64,000 bases of DNA from Bradyrhizobium sp. Ghvi (GTDB lineage Bacteria > Pseudomonadota > Alphaproteobacteria > Rhizobiales > Xanthobacteraceae), in NCBI RefSeq assembly GCF_900115265.1, contig NZ_FOVU01000008.1:186001-250000 (forward strand). The letters run 5' to 3'. Numbering within the stretch: the first letter of the stretch is position 1; the number at the start of each line of letters is the position of its first letter. The notes under the pieces are model-generated. The model was not told where the DNA came from. It searched no databases and saw nothing but the letters and a program-made list of their open reading frames with translations. The position numbers were made by a program, and so were the translations under genes. Shown here piece after piece: positions 15,348 through 24,217 of the stretch.

Positions 15348-16307
15348 CTACTGTGCATGGGGTTGTTTTCGCATTTTTCCTTTCGCCCGCTTCCTGGCTC
15401 CCTTCTCCTCTTTCTCCAGCGCCTCACGCACGTTCTCGAACTCCTGCAGCGAAGCCTTGTCGGCGCGCGGAAAACGCAGGTCCAGCTTTTCCAGCTCTGC
15501 AACGATCACCGAGCCGATCACGACGCGGGCGAACCATTTGTGGTCGGCGGGCACGACATACCAGGGCGCATGAGGCGTAGCAGTATGCCGCACGATGTCC
15601 TGATAGACGGCCTGATAGCGCGGCCACAAGGCGCGCTCCTTGATGTCGTCCATGGAGAACTTCCACTGCTTGGCCGGCTCCTCGAGCCGGTCGAGGAAGC
15701 GTTCGCGCTGCTCCTCCTTGGAGACGTTGAGGAAGAACTTCAGCACCAAGGTGCCATTGCGGCAGAGATAGCGCTCGAATGCGGAGATGTCCTCGAACCG
15801 CTCCTTCCAGATGTTCTTGGTGAGCAGCCGTGACGGCAGCTTCTCCCTGGCGAGGATCTCCGGGTGCACGCGCGTCACCAGGCATTCCTCGTAATGGGAG
15901 CGGTTGAAGATGCCGATATGGCCGCGCTCCGGCAACGCGACCACGTGGCGCCAGAGGAAATCGTGGTTGAGCTCCTTCGTGCTCGGCGCCTTGAAGGCGG
16001 ACACCTCGCAGCCCTGCGGATTGATGCCCTCGAAGATCGCCTTGATCGCACTGTCCTTGCCGCCGGCATCCATGGCCTGGAACACGATCAGCACCGACCA
16101 GCGATCCTGGGCGTAGAGCTTCTCCTGGAATGCGATCAGCCGCTTCTTGTTGGCGTCGAGAATCTCCTGCGCCGTCTCCTTGTCCAGATCGCTCTTCTCG
16201 TTGGTCTTGTAATCCTTCAGGTGAAACTTGCCCGCACCATCGTGCCGGAATGGCGTGATGTAGCGGTCAAGTTCCTGGGCGAGCGATTTGGACGGCTTTT
16301 TGCTCAT
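15348..16307 (-). CDS. ppk2: Polyphosphate kinase 2 family protein
   Basis: A 319-residue cytoplasmic PPK2 enzyme that transfers phosphate between polyphosphate and nucleotides. The Walker A motif is DAGGKDS (80-86) and the Walker B region IGIFNRSHYE (131-140). FRHDGAGKFHLKDY at the N terminus and NVSKEEQRERFLDRLEEP downstream are also typical. The length fits a single-domain PPK2. The basic tail (KGARKRAKGKMRKQ) is unstructured. The first 41 bases overlap the end of livM in another frame, so it is transcribed with the amino-acid transporter. Direction of catalysis and nucleotide preference cannot be told from sequence. Confidence 0.93.
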   Translation of the reverse strand: MSKKPSKSLAQELDRYITPFRHDGAGKFHLKDYKTNEKSDLDKETAQEILDANKKRLIAFQEKLYAQDRWSVLIVFQAMDAGGKDSAIKAIFEGINPQGCEVSAFKAPSTKELNHDFLWRHVVALPERGHIGIFNRSHYEECLVTRVHPEILAREKLPSRLLTKNIWKERFEDISAFERYLCRNGTLVLKFFLNVSKEEQRERFLDRLEEPAKQWKFSMDDIKERALWPRYQAVYQDIVRHTATPHAPWYVVPADHKWFARVVIGSVIVAELEKLDLRFPRADKASLQEFENVREALEKEEKGARKRAKGKMRKQPHAQ

Positions 16308-17286
16308 GAGCGCGGGGCACCTTGCGTTGCGGCTTCAATCGGTCGAGCAGGCTACCAAGGATGCCCTTGGGAAGGAATATGATGAAGAGCACCAGCAGCA
16401 CACCATAAACGAGATTGTCCCAGCCGACCGCCTTGGTGCCGAATCCGATGCGCAGGGTTTCCGCAAGCAGGATGGTGATGACGGCGCCGACGGTGGGACC
16501 GAGTGAGACGAACAGGCCGCCGACGATGGCCGCGAACACCATCTGGAGCGACACCGCAATGCCGCTGACCGTGTCGGGCGTGATGAACATCTGGTACTGA
16601 CAATAGACCGCACCCGCCAGCGCCGTCATCACGGCGCTGATCAAGGTGATCTTGAGTTTCTCCGCAGTGACGTTGACGCCTGCGGCCGCCGCGGCATCCT
16701 CGTCCTCCGAGATCGCCTCCAGCGCGTAGCGGCTCATGCTGCGGTCGACCAGGTGCCAGACGATGATGCCTGCGAGCCAGACCGCAAGTGCGATCAGATA
16801 CCAGCTGGTCTTGTCGTCGAATTGGAGAGCCAGAAGCCTGTTGCCGGCGGCGCGGTTCGGCGTGTAGCCGAGCGAGCCGCCGGTATAGTCGCGCGTCGCC
16901 GTGATGATCTGGAGCACGATGCCTGACAGCGCCAGCGTCACCAGCACGAAATAGTGGCCGGTGATACGAAAGCGAAAACAGGGATAGCCGACGATCAGCG
17001 CCAACGCACCGGCAGCGACCATGCTGACGGGAATGCCGATCCATGGCGTAAGGCCGAGATGATTCCAAAGCAACGCCGTGACATAGGCGCCGATCCCCAT
17101 GAAGCCGCCGTGCCCCAGCGAGACCAGGCCGAACCGGCCCATCATCGACCACGATGTGTAGGCGAACGACCAGATCAGGATCAGCACCAGAATGTGCAGA
17201 TGATAGGGATCGCGATAGACGAATGGCAGCGCGACCAGGGCCGCCAGTGCAGTTCCGCAAGCGACGATCCGCCCCTGCCCCATCAT
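16267..17286 (-). CDS. livM: Branched-chain amino-acid type ABC transporter permease LivM
   Basis: A 339-residue inner-membrane permease of the LivM family with about nine or ten hydrophobic segments. The family stretch MGRFGLVSLGHGGFMGIGAY is at residues 46-65, and the cytoplasmic coupling region RSMSRYALEAISEDEDAAAA follows later. It forms the channel with LivH. The start is the ATG that overlaps the livH stop (ATGA). An upstream GTG/ATG in frame is rejected because it would lie within livH. Its 3' end overlaps ppk2 by 41 bp. Confidence 0.9.
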   Translation of the reverse strand: MMGQGRIVACGTALAALVALPFVYRDPYHLHILVLILIWSFAYTSWSMMGRFGLVSLGHGGFMGIGAYVTALLWNHLGLTPWIGIPVSMVAAGALALIVGYPCFRFRITGHYFVLVTLALSGIVLQIITATRDYTGGSLGYTPNRAAGNRLLALQFDDKTSWYLIALAVWLAGIIVWHLVDRSMSRYALEAISEDEDAAAAAGVNVTAEKLKITLISAVMTALAGAVYCQYQMFITPDTVSGIAVSLQMVFAAIVGGLFVSLGPTVGAVITILLAETLRIGFGTKAVGWDNLVYGVLLVLFIIFLPKGILGSLLDRLKPQRKVPRAHEQKAVQIARPGT

Positions 17287-18164
17287 CGGCGCCTCGCCAG
17301 CAGGCCCGCGGGCCGGATGAACATCATGACGATGAAGAAGGCGAAGGCGAGCACGTAGCCCCATTCGAGATCCGAAAACAGGCCGCCGAGCGAGATGATC
17401 TCGGCGAAGACGAACGCCGCAATGAAGCCGCCGATGAAATTACCGAGGCCACCGAGCACGCAGATCAGGAAGGTGATCGGCCCGAAGGAGAGGCCGACGA
17501 AGGGATGCACGTCGTATTGCAGCACCAGCAGGCAGGCGGCGAGCCCGGCCAGCCCGCCGCCAATGGCTGACGTGATGAGATAGATCCGTTTGGTGTCGAC
17601 GCCCATCAGCGCCATGATCTGGCGGTCCTGCGAGATGGCGCGGATCGCGGTTCCGGTGAAGGTGCGGGTCATGAACAGATAGACCGCAACCATGCCGACC
17701 AGTGCTGCCAGGAACGACAGCACTCGTGCGTAGCTGAAGTTCATGTCGCCGAAGGCGAGCACCGGCAGGCGAATACCGAGGTTGCGGAAGTCGATGCCGA
17801 AGGCGACGGTGGCAAAGCTCTGCAGCACGAACAGCACCCCGCCTGTTGCGAGCAGCTGGTTGATCGGCGGCGCGGTGAGCAGCGGCGCAATAACGAGATA
17901 ATGCAGCAATGCGCCGAGGATCGCGACCAGCAGGATCGTCAACGGCGCCGCGATGAAATAGCTGATGCCATAATATTGGACCAAGAAATACATCGCGTAC
18001 ATGCCGATCATCACAAGCTCGGCGTAGCAGATCCAAGTCACGTCGATGACGCCGAAGATCAGGTTCAGCCCGAGCGCGAGCAGCGCCAAGACGCCTCCGA
18101 GCAGGATGCCGTTGATGATGGCCTCCAGCAGATAGATGTCGAAAATGTCCAGGAATGCCTGCAT
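17283..18164 (-). CDS. livH: Branched-chain amino-acid type ABC transporter permease LivH
   Basis: A 293-residue inner-membrane permease with about eight hydrophobic helices. LEAIINGILLGGVLALLALG and LIFGVIDVTWICYAELVMIG match the LivH family start. The EAA-like coupling loop FTGTAIRAISQDRQIMALMG is where the ATPases dock. It overlaps livM by four bases and follows livF by 7 bases, so the cluster is one operon. No livJ/livK binding-protein gene is nearby, so the true substrate is open. Confidence 0.9.
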   Translation of the reverse strand: MQAFLDIFDIYLLEAIINGILLGGVLALLALGLNLIFGVIDVTWICYAELVMIGMYAMYFLVQYYGISYFIAAPLTILLVAILGALLHYLVIAPLLTAPPINQLLATGGVLFVLQSFATVAFGIDFRNLGIRLPVLAFGDMNFSYARVLSFLAALVGMVAVYLFMTRTFTGTAIRAISQDRQIMALMGVDTKRIYLITSAIGGGLAGLAACLLVLQYDVHPFVGLSFGPITFLICVLGGLGNFIGGFIAAFVFAEIISLGGLFSDLEWGYVLAFAFFIVMMFIRPAGLLARRR

Positions 18165-18171
18165 ATATCCC

Positions 18172-18879
18172 TCACACTCCGAGATACGCTTCCTTGACCG
18201 TGTCGCTCGCCAGCATCTCGGCCGAGGTGCCCGAGGCGCGGATCGTGCCGGCCTCGATCAGATAGGCGCGATCGACCACGCGCAGCACCTGCTGCACGTT
18301 CTGCTCGACGATCAGCACCGTCAGCCCGCTGGCGCGGATCCGCTTCACCAGCTCGAACACCTGCTGTACCACCACCGGCGCCAGCCCCGCCGAAGGCTCG
18401 TCGAGCAGCAGCAGTTTTGGATTGGACATCAGCGCGCGGCCAATCGCGCACATCTGCTGCTCGCCCCCGGACATGGTGCCGGCCATCTGATGGCGGCGTT
18501 CCTTCAGCCGCGGAAACAGATCGAACACGACCTCCAGCCGCTCGGCGTAGCGGCCGCGCGCCTCCTTCATGAAAGCACCCATCTTCAGATTGTCGTCGAC
18601 CGAAAGCTGCGGAAACAGCCGCCGGTTCTCCGGGACATGCGCGATCCCGAGGCTGACGATCTTGTGCGGCGGCGTCGCCAGGACATCGGCGCCCTCCATG
18701 GTGATCGAGCCGCGCGTGGGGCGGATCAGGCCGGAGATGACGCGCATCAAGGTGGTCTTGCCGGCGCCGTTCGGCCCGATGACGCCGACGGCCTCACCGG
18801 CCTTCACCTCGAGATCGACGTTGAACAGCGCCTGGAAGGTGCCATAGCCAGCGTTGACGCCGCGAAGCTCCAGCATCAT
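18172..18879 (-). CDS. livF: Branched-chain amino-acid type ABC transporter ATPase LivF
   Basis: A 235-residue ABC ATPase. Walker A GPNGAGKTT, signature MSGGEQQM and Walker B LLLLDEPSAGLAP are intact. MLELRGVNAGYGTFQALFNV is the usual LivF start. It powers the LivHM channel together with LivG. Its start codon overlaps the livG stop by 4 bp. Confidence 0.92.
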   Translation of the reverse strand: MMLELRGVNAGYGTFQALFNVDLEVKAGEAVGVIGPNGAGKTTLMRVISGLIRPTRGSITMEGADVLATPPHKIVSLGIAHVPENRRLFPQLSVDDNLKMGAFMKEARGRYAERLEVVFDLFPRLKERRHQMAGTMSGGEQQMCAIGRALMSNPKLLLLDEPSAGLAPVVVQQVFELVKRIRASGLTVLIVEQNVQQVLRVVDRAYLIEAGTIRASGTSAEMLASDTVKEAYLGV

Positions 18880-19646
18880 TGGCCTCCCGCATGGCGGCGC
18901 GCTTCGGCGGCCGCAGCCTGCGTGGTCTCGGCATCGGTGCCCAGATAGACCTCGATCACACGTGGGTCAGCGGCGACGGCGCTCGGCAGGCCCTCCGAAA
19001 TCTTCTCGCCGTGGTCAAGCACCATGACGCGGTCGACGACGCGCATCAACACGCCCATGATGTGCTCGACCCAGATGATGGTGATGCCGAGCTCGTCGCG
19101 GATATTGCGCAGCATGTCCGCAGCCTGGTCCATCTCGGCCTCGTCGAGGCCGCCGAGGCTCTCATCGGCGAGAAGAAGTTTGGGGGCGGTGGCGAGCGCC
19201 TTCGCAAGTTCGAGCTTCTTCAAGCCAGCGGCGCCCAAGCCGTCCACGCTGGCATGGCGATCGGTCGGCAAGCCGACCATCGCAAGCGCGCGCGCGGCCG
19301 CTTCCTCGGCCTTGACGCGACTGTTGCGCCCCTGCCCGTAGAAGCCGGCGAGCGCGACGTTCTCGAAAATGGTGAGGCGTCGGAACGGCCGCGGGATCTG
19401 AAAGGTACGGCCGATGCCGCGGTTGATGATCCGGTGTGGCGCCAAGCCTGCGATTTCCGAACCATCGAACCGGATCGAGCCGGAGGTCGGCGAAAGCGTG
19501 CCAGAGAGCATGTTGAAGATCGTGCTCTTGCCCGATCCGTTGGGGCCGATCAGGCCGAGGATCTCGCCTCGATCGACTTTGAATGACACGTTGTTGACGG
19601 CAGTGAAGCCGCCGAACCGTTTCACCAGCCCGCTAACCTCCAGCAC
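18876..19646 (-). CDS. livG: Branched-chain amino-acid type ABC transporter ATPase LivG
   Basis: An ABC ATPase of about 256 residues. Walker A GPNGSGKST and Walker B LLLADESLGGLDEAE are present, together with the LivG-typical FNMLSGTLSPTSGSI and GIGRTFQIPRPFRRLT. The signature motif region reads LGAAGLKKLELAKAL, which is divergent from the LSGGQ consensus. I set the start at the GTG before LEVSGLVKRFGG because an in-frame GTG at 19697 lies inside a short upstream reading frame that has its own good ribosome binding site. The C-terminal tail is rich in alanine. Operon order is livG-livF-livH-livM-ppk2. Confidence 0.85.
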   Translation of the reverse strand: MLEVSGLVKRFGGFTAVNNVSFKVDRGEILGLIGPNGSGKSTIFNMLSGTLSPTSGSIRFDGSEIAGLAPHRIINRGIGRTFQIPRPFRRLTIFENVALAGFYGQGRNSRVKAEEAAARALAMVGLPTDRHASVDGLGAAGLKKLELAKALATAPKLLLADESLGGLDEAEMDQAADMLRNIRDELGITIIWVEHIMGVLMRVVDRVMVLDHGEKISEGLPSAVAADPRVIEVYLGTDAETTQAAAAEARRHAGGQ

Positions 19647-19657
19647 CGCCCGCTCCG

Positions 19658-19774
19658 CTAGCTGCCTTCTTCGGGCGACAGGATGGACTCGCGCCACACC
19701 CAGGCGGTCGAATGTCTCGCTGCAATCGCGATCAACAGCCCTCGTACCGAGCGGGCAGCCATGCGCAGGCGCAT
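19658..19774 (-). CDS. Possible 38-residue leader reading frame ahead of livG
   Basis: An ATG-initiated frame beginning MRLRMAARSVRGLLIAIAAR, preceded by GGGAGGTTTAG, the best ribosome binding site in the region. It stops 11 bases before the livG start. It may be a translated leader whose termination helps livG initiation, or a remnant of a longer upstream gene. The peptide is basic and has no known family. Confidence 0.4.
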   Translation of the reverse strand: MRLRMAARSVRGLLIAIAARHSTAWVWRESILSPEEGS

Positions 19775-19828
19775 CTAAACCTCCCTGGACGATTGTGCAT
19801 TGCAGTCTTCTTGCTTTGCTTTTCGCCC

Positions 19829-19857
19829 ATCACATGGGCTTGACCGCGCGATGTCAA
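19829..19857 (-). promoter_or_regulatory. Candidate promoter of the liv-ppk2 operon
   Basis: On the minus strand TTGACA (19852-19857) is followed by 17 bases and TGTGAT (19829-19834). The -35 is perfect; the -10 is weak. CTTGAC and GTCAAG around the -35 form a short inverted repeat that could be an operator. The promoter lies just past the NUDIX stop codon, so the liv operon can be transcribed on its own. Confidence 0.4.
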
Positions 19858-19867
19858 GCCTTGCGCA

Positions 19868-20572
19868 TCAGCGCGAGGCGAACTGCTGCGCCATGAAGTC
19901 CGTCACAAACCGCGGCATGGTCGGCGTGAGATCATCCATCCCGCGCACGAGATGGATAGCCGAGAGCTCCGACTCATCCTGACCAGCCAGATTGGCCTCG
20001 ATCCGCGCGCGAGCCGCCTCGCCGGGCATATCCAGGTTCAGGATCTGCATCATTGCGATCGAATGGCCGGTGACGACACAGTGCCAGTCCGTCTCGGCCG
20101 AATAGTCGGCGGGGAACAGACCAGTCTCTTCCTCGATCTCGCGGACGACGCTGCCGGGGATATCGAGCCGACCGTCCTTGATGTCGTTGAGGTCGGGCGT
20201 GCCCGACGGAAAATAGATGCGCCCTGAATTAGCGGTGTGGTGCGCCATCTCGCCCATCACGAAGGCGCCATCGGACGCTCGTAGCGCTCCCATACCGAAA
20301 CCGTTGAATACTGACCGATCGGGAAAGCCCCAGTCGCGCCAAGCCAGGAAGCTGGCGAAATCCGTCTCGAAATAGGTCGCCGCGAGACGACCGTCCGTAA
20401 AGACGGCATCTCGCCCGAGCAGAATGCGCCCGTTCCAGAGCTTCGGCCGCGCGCGTTGCTGCTCGGCGAAATGCGCGGCGATCTCGGCGCGCCGCTCCTC
20501 GGCGAACGGCCAGGCGACGGGGCGCACGGCAAGGTCGAGCGTCGTGACGCGATGAATGGTTGGTGACGGCAT
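19868..20572 (-). CDS. NUDIX hydrolase
   Basis: A 234-residue cytoplasmic NUDIX-fold protein. The metal-binding half of the Nudix box, REIEEETGL, is intact, but the glycine and glutamate usually found 14 and 8 residues before the arginine are not seen. The C-terminal part contains TGHSIAMMQILNLDMPGEAA and ESELSAIHLVRG. The fold predicts cleavage of a nucleoside diphosphate-linked compound; the substrate is unknown. It begins 30 bases after the preceding transporter gene on the same strand and is probably cotranscribed with it. Whether it acts with that transporter is not shown. Confidence 0.8.
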   Translation of the reverse strand: MPSPTIHRVTTLDLAVRPVAWPFAEERRAEIAAHFAEQQRARPKLWNGRILLGRDAVFTDGRLAATYFETDFASFLAWRDWGFPDRSVFNGFGMGALRASDGAFVMGEMAHHTANSGRIYFPSGTPDLNDIKDGRLDIPGSVVREIEEETGLFPADYSAETDWHCVVTGHSIAMMQILNLDMPGEAARARIEANLAGQDESELSAIHLVRGMDDLTPTMPRFVTDFMAQQFASR

Positions 20573-20602
20573 GACCGCTTGACTACCAAGCCTTCGCGTC
20601 GG

Positions 20603-21628
20603 TTATTTGGCGCTCCCGGTGGACTTCTTGGCCTGCTCGACGAACTTGTTGGTAAAAGTCTTGCTGACGTCGATCTTGGCGTTGGCCACCTCGGGTGAGC
20701 CGATGCTGAAAACGGCGAGCACGGCCTCCGCGCCCTTCGGATCCATCCTTCCGGTCTCGGAGAACATCGGGATCGTGTTCTTCAGCGCGGCGAGATAGAG
20801 GTCCTTGTTCTTTCCGACCATCTCGTCGGGCATCTTGGCCATGATCTCCTCGGCTGAATGTGAGTGGATCCAGGCGATCGTGGCCAGCATTGCGTTGGTC
20901 AGCGCCTGCGTTTCCTTCTCGTGACCGTTGACCCAGGCCGCGGTCGAGTACAGAGCGCCACCCGGATATTCGCCGCCGAAGGTCTCGAGCGTGTCTTTCT
21001 GGGTGCGGGTGTCGCTGAGGATGCGCAGATCCTTGTGGCTGCCCTGGAGCACGGTGACGGAGGGATCGAGCATCACCGCTGCGTCGATCTGCCCCTGCTC
21101 CATCGCGGCCACCGCAGTGGCACCGAGGCCAACGCCGATCACGGCCGTGCCGGCGGGATCGAGCCCGTTCTTCTTGAGGAGATATTTCAGGAAGAAATCG
21201 GTGGAGGAGCCCGGCGCGCTGACGCCGACCTTCTTGCCGGCGAGGTCCTTGATCGACTTGATGTCCCCCGTGTGCGAGGGCGCAACCACCAGCACGAGGC
21301 CGGGATAGCGGTCATAGACCACGAACGCCTGAAGCTCCTGCTTCTTGGCCGCCAGGTTGACGCAATGGTCGAAATAGCCTGAGACCACGTCGGCACTGCC
21401 GCCAAGCACGGCCTTGAGCGCGTCCGAGCCGCCCTTGAGATCGACCAGGTCGACATTGAGACCGGCCTTCTCGTACTCGCCGAGTTGCTTGGCCAGCACC
21501 GTCGGCAAATAGCACAGGCAGGCGCCGCCACCGACCGCAATCGTCACCTTGCTTTGCGCTGCGGTAATCGAGGTGGTGAGCGTCAGCGCGAGCAGCGCGC
21601 CGGCGAGCCTGGCAATCGTGTTCTTCAT
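20603..21628 (-). CDS. NitT/TauT-type ABC transporter substrate-binding protein
   Basis: A 341-residue periplasmic protein. A signal peptide (LAGALLALTLTTSITAAQS) precedes an SsuA/ThiY-like fold: AVGGGACLCYLPTVLAKQLG, DLKGGSDALKAVLGGSADVV, DLAGKKVGVSAPGSSTDFF and MEQGQIDAAVMLDPS. The start is the ATG after GGAGGAAACCA. The longer open frame running to 22435 is an accident of the antisense of the permease. It is the last transporter gene of a three-gene ABC operon (ATPase, permease, binding protein). Substrate class could be a sulfonate, nitrate or pyrimidine-like compound; sequence does not decide. Confidence 0.88.
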   Translation of the reverse strand: MKNTIARLAGALLALTLTTSITAAQSKVTIAVGGGACLCYLPTVLAKQLGEYEKAGLNVDLVDLKGGSDALKAVLGGSADVVSGYFDHCVNLAAKKQELQAFVVYDRYPGLVLVVAPSHTGDIKSIKDLAGKKVGVSAPGSSTDFFLKYLLKKNGLDPAGTAVIGVGLGATAVAAMEQGQIDAAVMLDPSVTVLQGSHKDLRILSDTRTQKDTLETFGGEYPGGALYSTAAWVNGHEKETQALTNAMLATIAWIHSHSAEEIMAKMPDEMVGKNKDLYLAALKNTIPMFSETGRMDPKGAEAVLAVFSIGSPEVANAKIDVSKTFTNKFVEQAKKSTGSAK

Positions 21629-21696
21629 TGGTTTCCTCCGTTCGGCCGCGGCACCATAGAGCAGCGGGACTGGCTTGAGAAGGCGACTAACGACGA

Positions 21697-22482
21697 CTAG
21701 CCGCGCCCGTCCACGGTCGGTCGCCAAACCAGGAGCCTTCGCTCCACCAGCGTCACGCCCATGTCGATCAAGATAACGAAGGCCGACAGCACGAACATCC
21801 CGGCGAACACGCCGGCGACGTCGAACACGCCCTCGGCCTGCTGGATGAGATAGCCGAGCCCGGCGGCCGAGCCCAGATATTCGCCGACAACGGCGCCGAC
21901 GACCGCAAAGCCGACCGAGGTGTGCAGCGAGGAGAACATCCACGACAGCGCCGAAGGCCAGTAGACGTGCCGCATCAGTTGCCCCTCGCTCATGCCGAGC
22001 ATCCGGCCATTGTCGAGCACAGTGCGGCTGACCTCCTTCACACCCTGATAGACGTTGAAGAACACGATGAAGAAGACCAGCGTCACGCCGAGCGCAACTT
22101 TGGACCAGATGCCGAGGCCGAGCCAGAGCGCAAAGATCGGCGCCAACACGACGCGGGGTAGCGCATTGACCATCTTCACATAGGGATCGAACACCGCGGC
22201 GACCAGCGGCTGGCGCGCGAACCAGAAGCCAATGAGGACGCCGCCGAGCGATCCGATGACGAAGGCCAGGATCGATTCCACGAGCGTGATCCAGAGATGT
22301 TTCCAGATCACGCCGGAGACGAACCATTTGACGATCTGATCGAACACATCGACCGGATTTGAGAAGAAGAACGGCGGCAGCAGGATCTTGCCGAGCACCG
22401 GCACTGATGACAGCAGCTGCCATAGCGCGATGCACACGATCGCGACCAGAACTTGCAGCGCGAGCAGCATTGCGCGCGACAT
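21697..22482 (-). CDS. NitT/TauT-type ABC transporter permease
   Basis: A 261-residue inner-membrane permease of the SsuC/TauC family with about six helices. The conserved coupling loop is present: NGRMLGMSEGQLMRHVYWPSA. Other family stretches are NALPRVVLAPIFALWLGLG and GEYLGSAAGLGYLIQQAEG. The start is the ATG that overlaps the stop codon of the ATPase gene by one base (TGATG). It forms one transporter with the flanking ATPase and binding protein. Confidence 0.9.
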   Translation of the reverse strand: MSRAMLLALQVLVAIVCIALWQLLSSVPVLGKILLPPFFFSNPVDVFDQIVKWFVSGVIWKHLWITLVESILAFVIGSLGGVLIGFWFARQPLVAAVFDPYVKMVNALPRVVLAPIFALWLGLGIWSKVALGVTLVFFIVFFNVYQGVKEVSRTVLDNGRMLGMSEGQLMRHVYWPSALSWMFSSLHTSVGFAVVGAVVGEYLGSAAGLGYLIQQAEGVFDVAGVFAGMFVLSAFVILIDMGVTLVERRLLVWRPTVDGRG

Positions 22483-23300
22483 CAGACCGCCTCCGCCGCG
22501 TGGGTGGATTGCGCGTAGCCCTTCATCACCTCGTCCTTGAGCACGCTCCAGATCTCGCGATGCAAGGCATGAAACTCCTTGTCCAGCCGCACCTCGAAAA
22601 TGTCGCGCGGGCGCTGCAAGTTCACGCGCCAGTCGCCAATGATGCGCGAGGACGGCCCCGCCGACATGATCACGACGCGGTCGGCGAGCGCGATCGCCTC
22701 TTCGAGGTCGTGGGTCACGAACAGCACGGCCTTGCGGTCGGCGTTCCAAAGATCGAGCAGCAGATTGCCCATCACCTGGCGCGTCTGCGCGTCCAGCGGC
22801 CCGAACGGCTCGTCCATCAAGAGGATCTTGGGATCGCGGATCAGCACCTGCGCAAGTGCCACGCGCTTGCGCTGGCCGCCGGAAAGCATGTGCGGATAGC
22901 GGCCGGCGAAGGCGCCAAGGCCCACGGAAGTGAGCCATTTCTGCGCCAGTGGCAGCGCCTCGGCGCGTGGCGTCCCCTTGATCTCGAGCCCGATCGCGAC
23001 GTTGTCGAGCGCGGTCTTCCAGGGGAACAGCGCATCGGCTTGGAACAGGTAGCCGGCGTCCCGGTTCAGCCCCGCAAGCGGCCGATCGAATATCCTGACG
23101 CCGCCGGCGGCGGGTTTGAGCAGCCCGGCGGCGACATTGAGCAGCGTCGATTTCCCGCAGCCGGTCGGACCGACAATGGCGACGAACTCGCCTTGCGCGA
23201 CTGTTAAATGGGCCTTCTCCACTGCCGTATAGACGCGGCCGTCCCCCAGTCGGAACGCAACCTTGGCATCTTCCAGCGCCACTGCCGTGGGCGTCGTCAT
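22482..23300 (-). CDS. NitT/TauT-type ABC transporter ATPase
   Basis: A 272-residue ABC ATPase of the SsuB/TauB group. Walker A GPTGCGKST, signature LSGGQRKRVALAQ and Walker B ILLMDEPFGPLDAQT are intact. The start MTTPTAVALED follows GGAGGAAACAC. The C-terminal 30 residues after the ATPase core end with KGYAQSTHAAEAV. It is the first gene of the leftward operon, divergent from the osmoprotectant-type transporter at 23435. Confidence 0.9.
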   Translation of the reverse strand: MTTPTAVALEDAKVAFRLGDGRVYTAVEKAHLTVAQGEFVAIVGPTGCGKSTLLNVAAGLLKPAAGGVRIFDRPLAGLNRDAGYLFQADALFPWKTALDNVAIGLEIKGTPRAEALPLAQKWLTSVGLGAFAGRYPHMLSGGQRKRVALAQVLIRDPKILLMDEPFGPLDAQTRQVMGNLLLDLWNADRKAVLFVTHDLEEAIALADRVVIMSAGPSSRIIGDWRVNLQRPRDIFEVRLDKEFHALHREIWSVLKDEVMKGYAQSTHAAEAV

Positions 23301-23434
23301 GTGTTTCCTCCGGGCTTGGCCTGATGCCTTAGCCGCTCGCGCGGACAAGTTCAATCAACCGGTCAAGCGTGCTAAGCATGGGGCCTCGACCATCCCCCTC
23401 CCTCTGGAGGGCAAGCGAGCTGAGTGCACGTCTG

Positions 23435-24217
23435 ATGCCTTCCAGACCAATGATTGGCTATGCGCACGTCACCAAGAGCTACGGCTCCCTCAGGGCCGTC
23501 GACGACGTCTCGCTCGACATCGCCGAAGGCGAGTTTTTGGCCATCGTCGGCGGGTCAGGATCCGGCAAGACGACGCTGCTGCGGCTTGCCAACCGGCTGA
23601 TCGAGGCCGATGGCGGCACCATCGCGGTCGAGGGCGACGACATCAAGAACATCGATCCGGTCACGCTACGGCGCCGGATCGGCTACGTCTTCCAAAGCGG
23701 CGGGCTGTTTCCGCATCTGAGCGTCGCCGACAACATCGGCATCACGCCAAAGCTCCTCGGCGAGCCGGCCGCCAACATCGCGGAGCGGGTGGACGAGCTC
23801 ATCGAGCTCGTCCAGCTCGATGGCACCGCGCACAGAGACCGGCTGCCCGAGACGCTCTCCGGCGGCCAGCGGCAGCGCGTCGGCGTGGCACGGGCGCTCG
23901 CAGCAAAGCCGCGCATCATGTTGATGGACGAGCCGTTCGGCGCGCTCGATCCCCTCACCCGCGACGCCCTCGGCGACGACTACGGCTCGCTGCATCGCCG
24001 CCTCGGGCTGACCACCGTGATGATTACGCATGACATGACGGAGGCGATCCTGCTCGCCGATCGCATCGCGGTGATGCGCGGCGGACAGCTGCTGGCGCAA
24101 GGTACGCCCATGGAGCTCTCGAAAAGCAGCGATGCCTATGTGCTGGAGTTGTTGCGCACCCCACGGCGCCAGGTCGAACGACTGAATTTGCTGCTGTCGC
24201 AGGACGGTGCGGCATGA
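23435..24217 (+). CDS. Osmoprotectant-type (OpuCA/ProV-like) ABC transporter ATPase
   Basis: An ABC ATPase of about 260 residues. Walker A GGSGSGKTT, Q-loop VFQSGGLFPHL, signature LSGGQRQRVGVARAL and Walker B IMLMDEPFGALDPLT are present. It lacks the C-terminal CBS pair of E. coli-type ProV/OpuCA. Several in-frame starts are possible (23369, 23435, 23450) and none has a clear ribosome binding site. The stop overlaps the start of the fused permease gene by 4 bp, so the two act together. Confidence 0.85.
   Translation: MPSRPMIGYAHVTKSYGSLRAVDDVSLDIAEGEFLAIVGGSGSGKTTLLRLANRLIEADGGTIAVEGDDIKNIDPVTLRRRIGYVFQSGGLFPHLSVADNIGITPKLLGEPAANIAERVDELIELVQLDGTAHRDRLPETLSGGQRQRVGVARALAAKPRIMLMDEPFGALDPLTRDALGDDYGSLHRRLGLTTVMITHDMTEAILLADRIAVMRGGQLLAQGTPMELSKSSDAYVLELLRTPRRQVERLNLLLSQDGAA

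Noticed and set aside
20603..22435. Apparent 610-residue protein extending the substrate-binding protein upstream
   Set aside because: The extra part is a wrong-frame reading of the permease gene; the real start with signal peptide and GGAGG site is at 21628.
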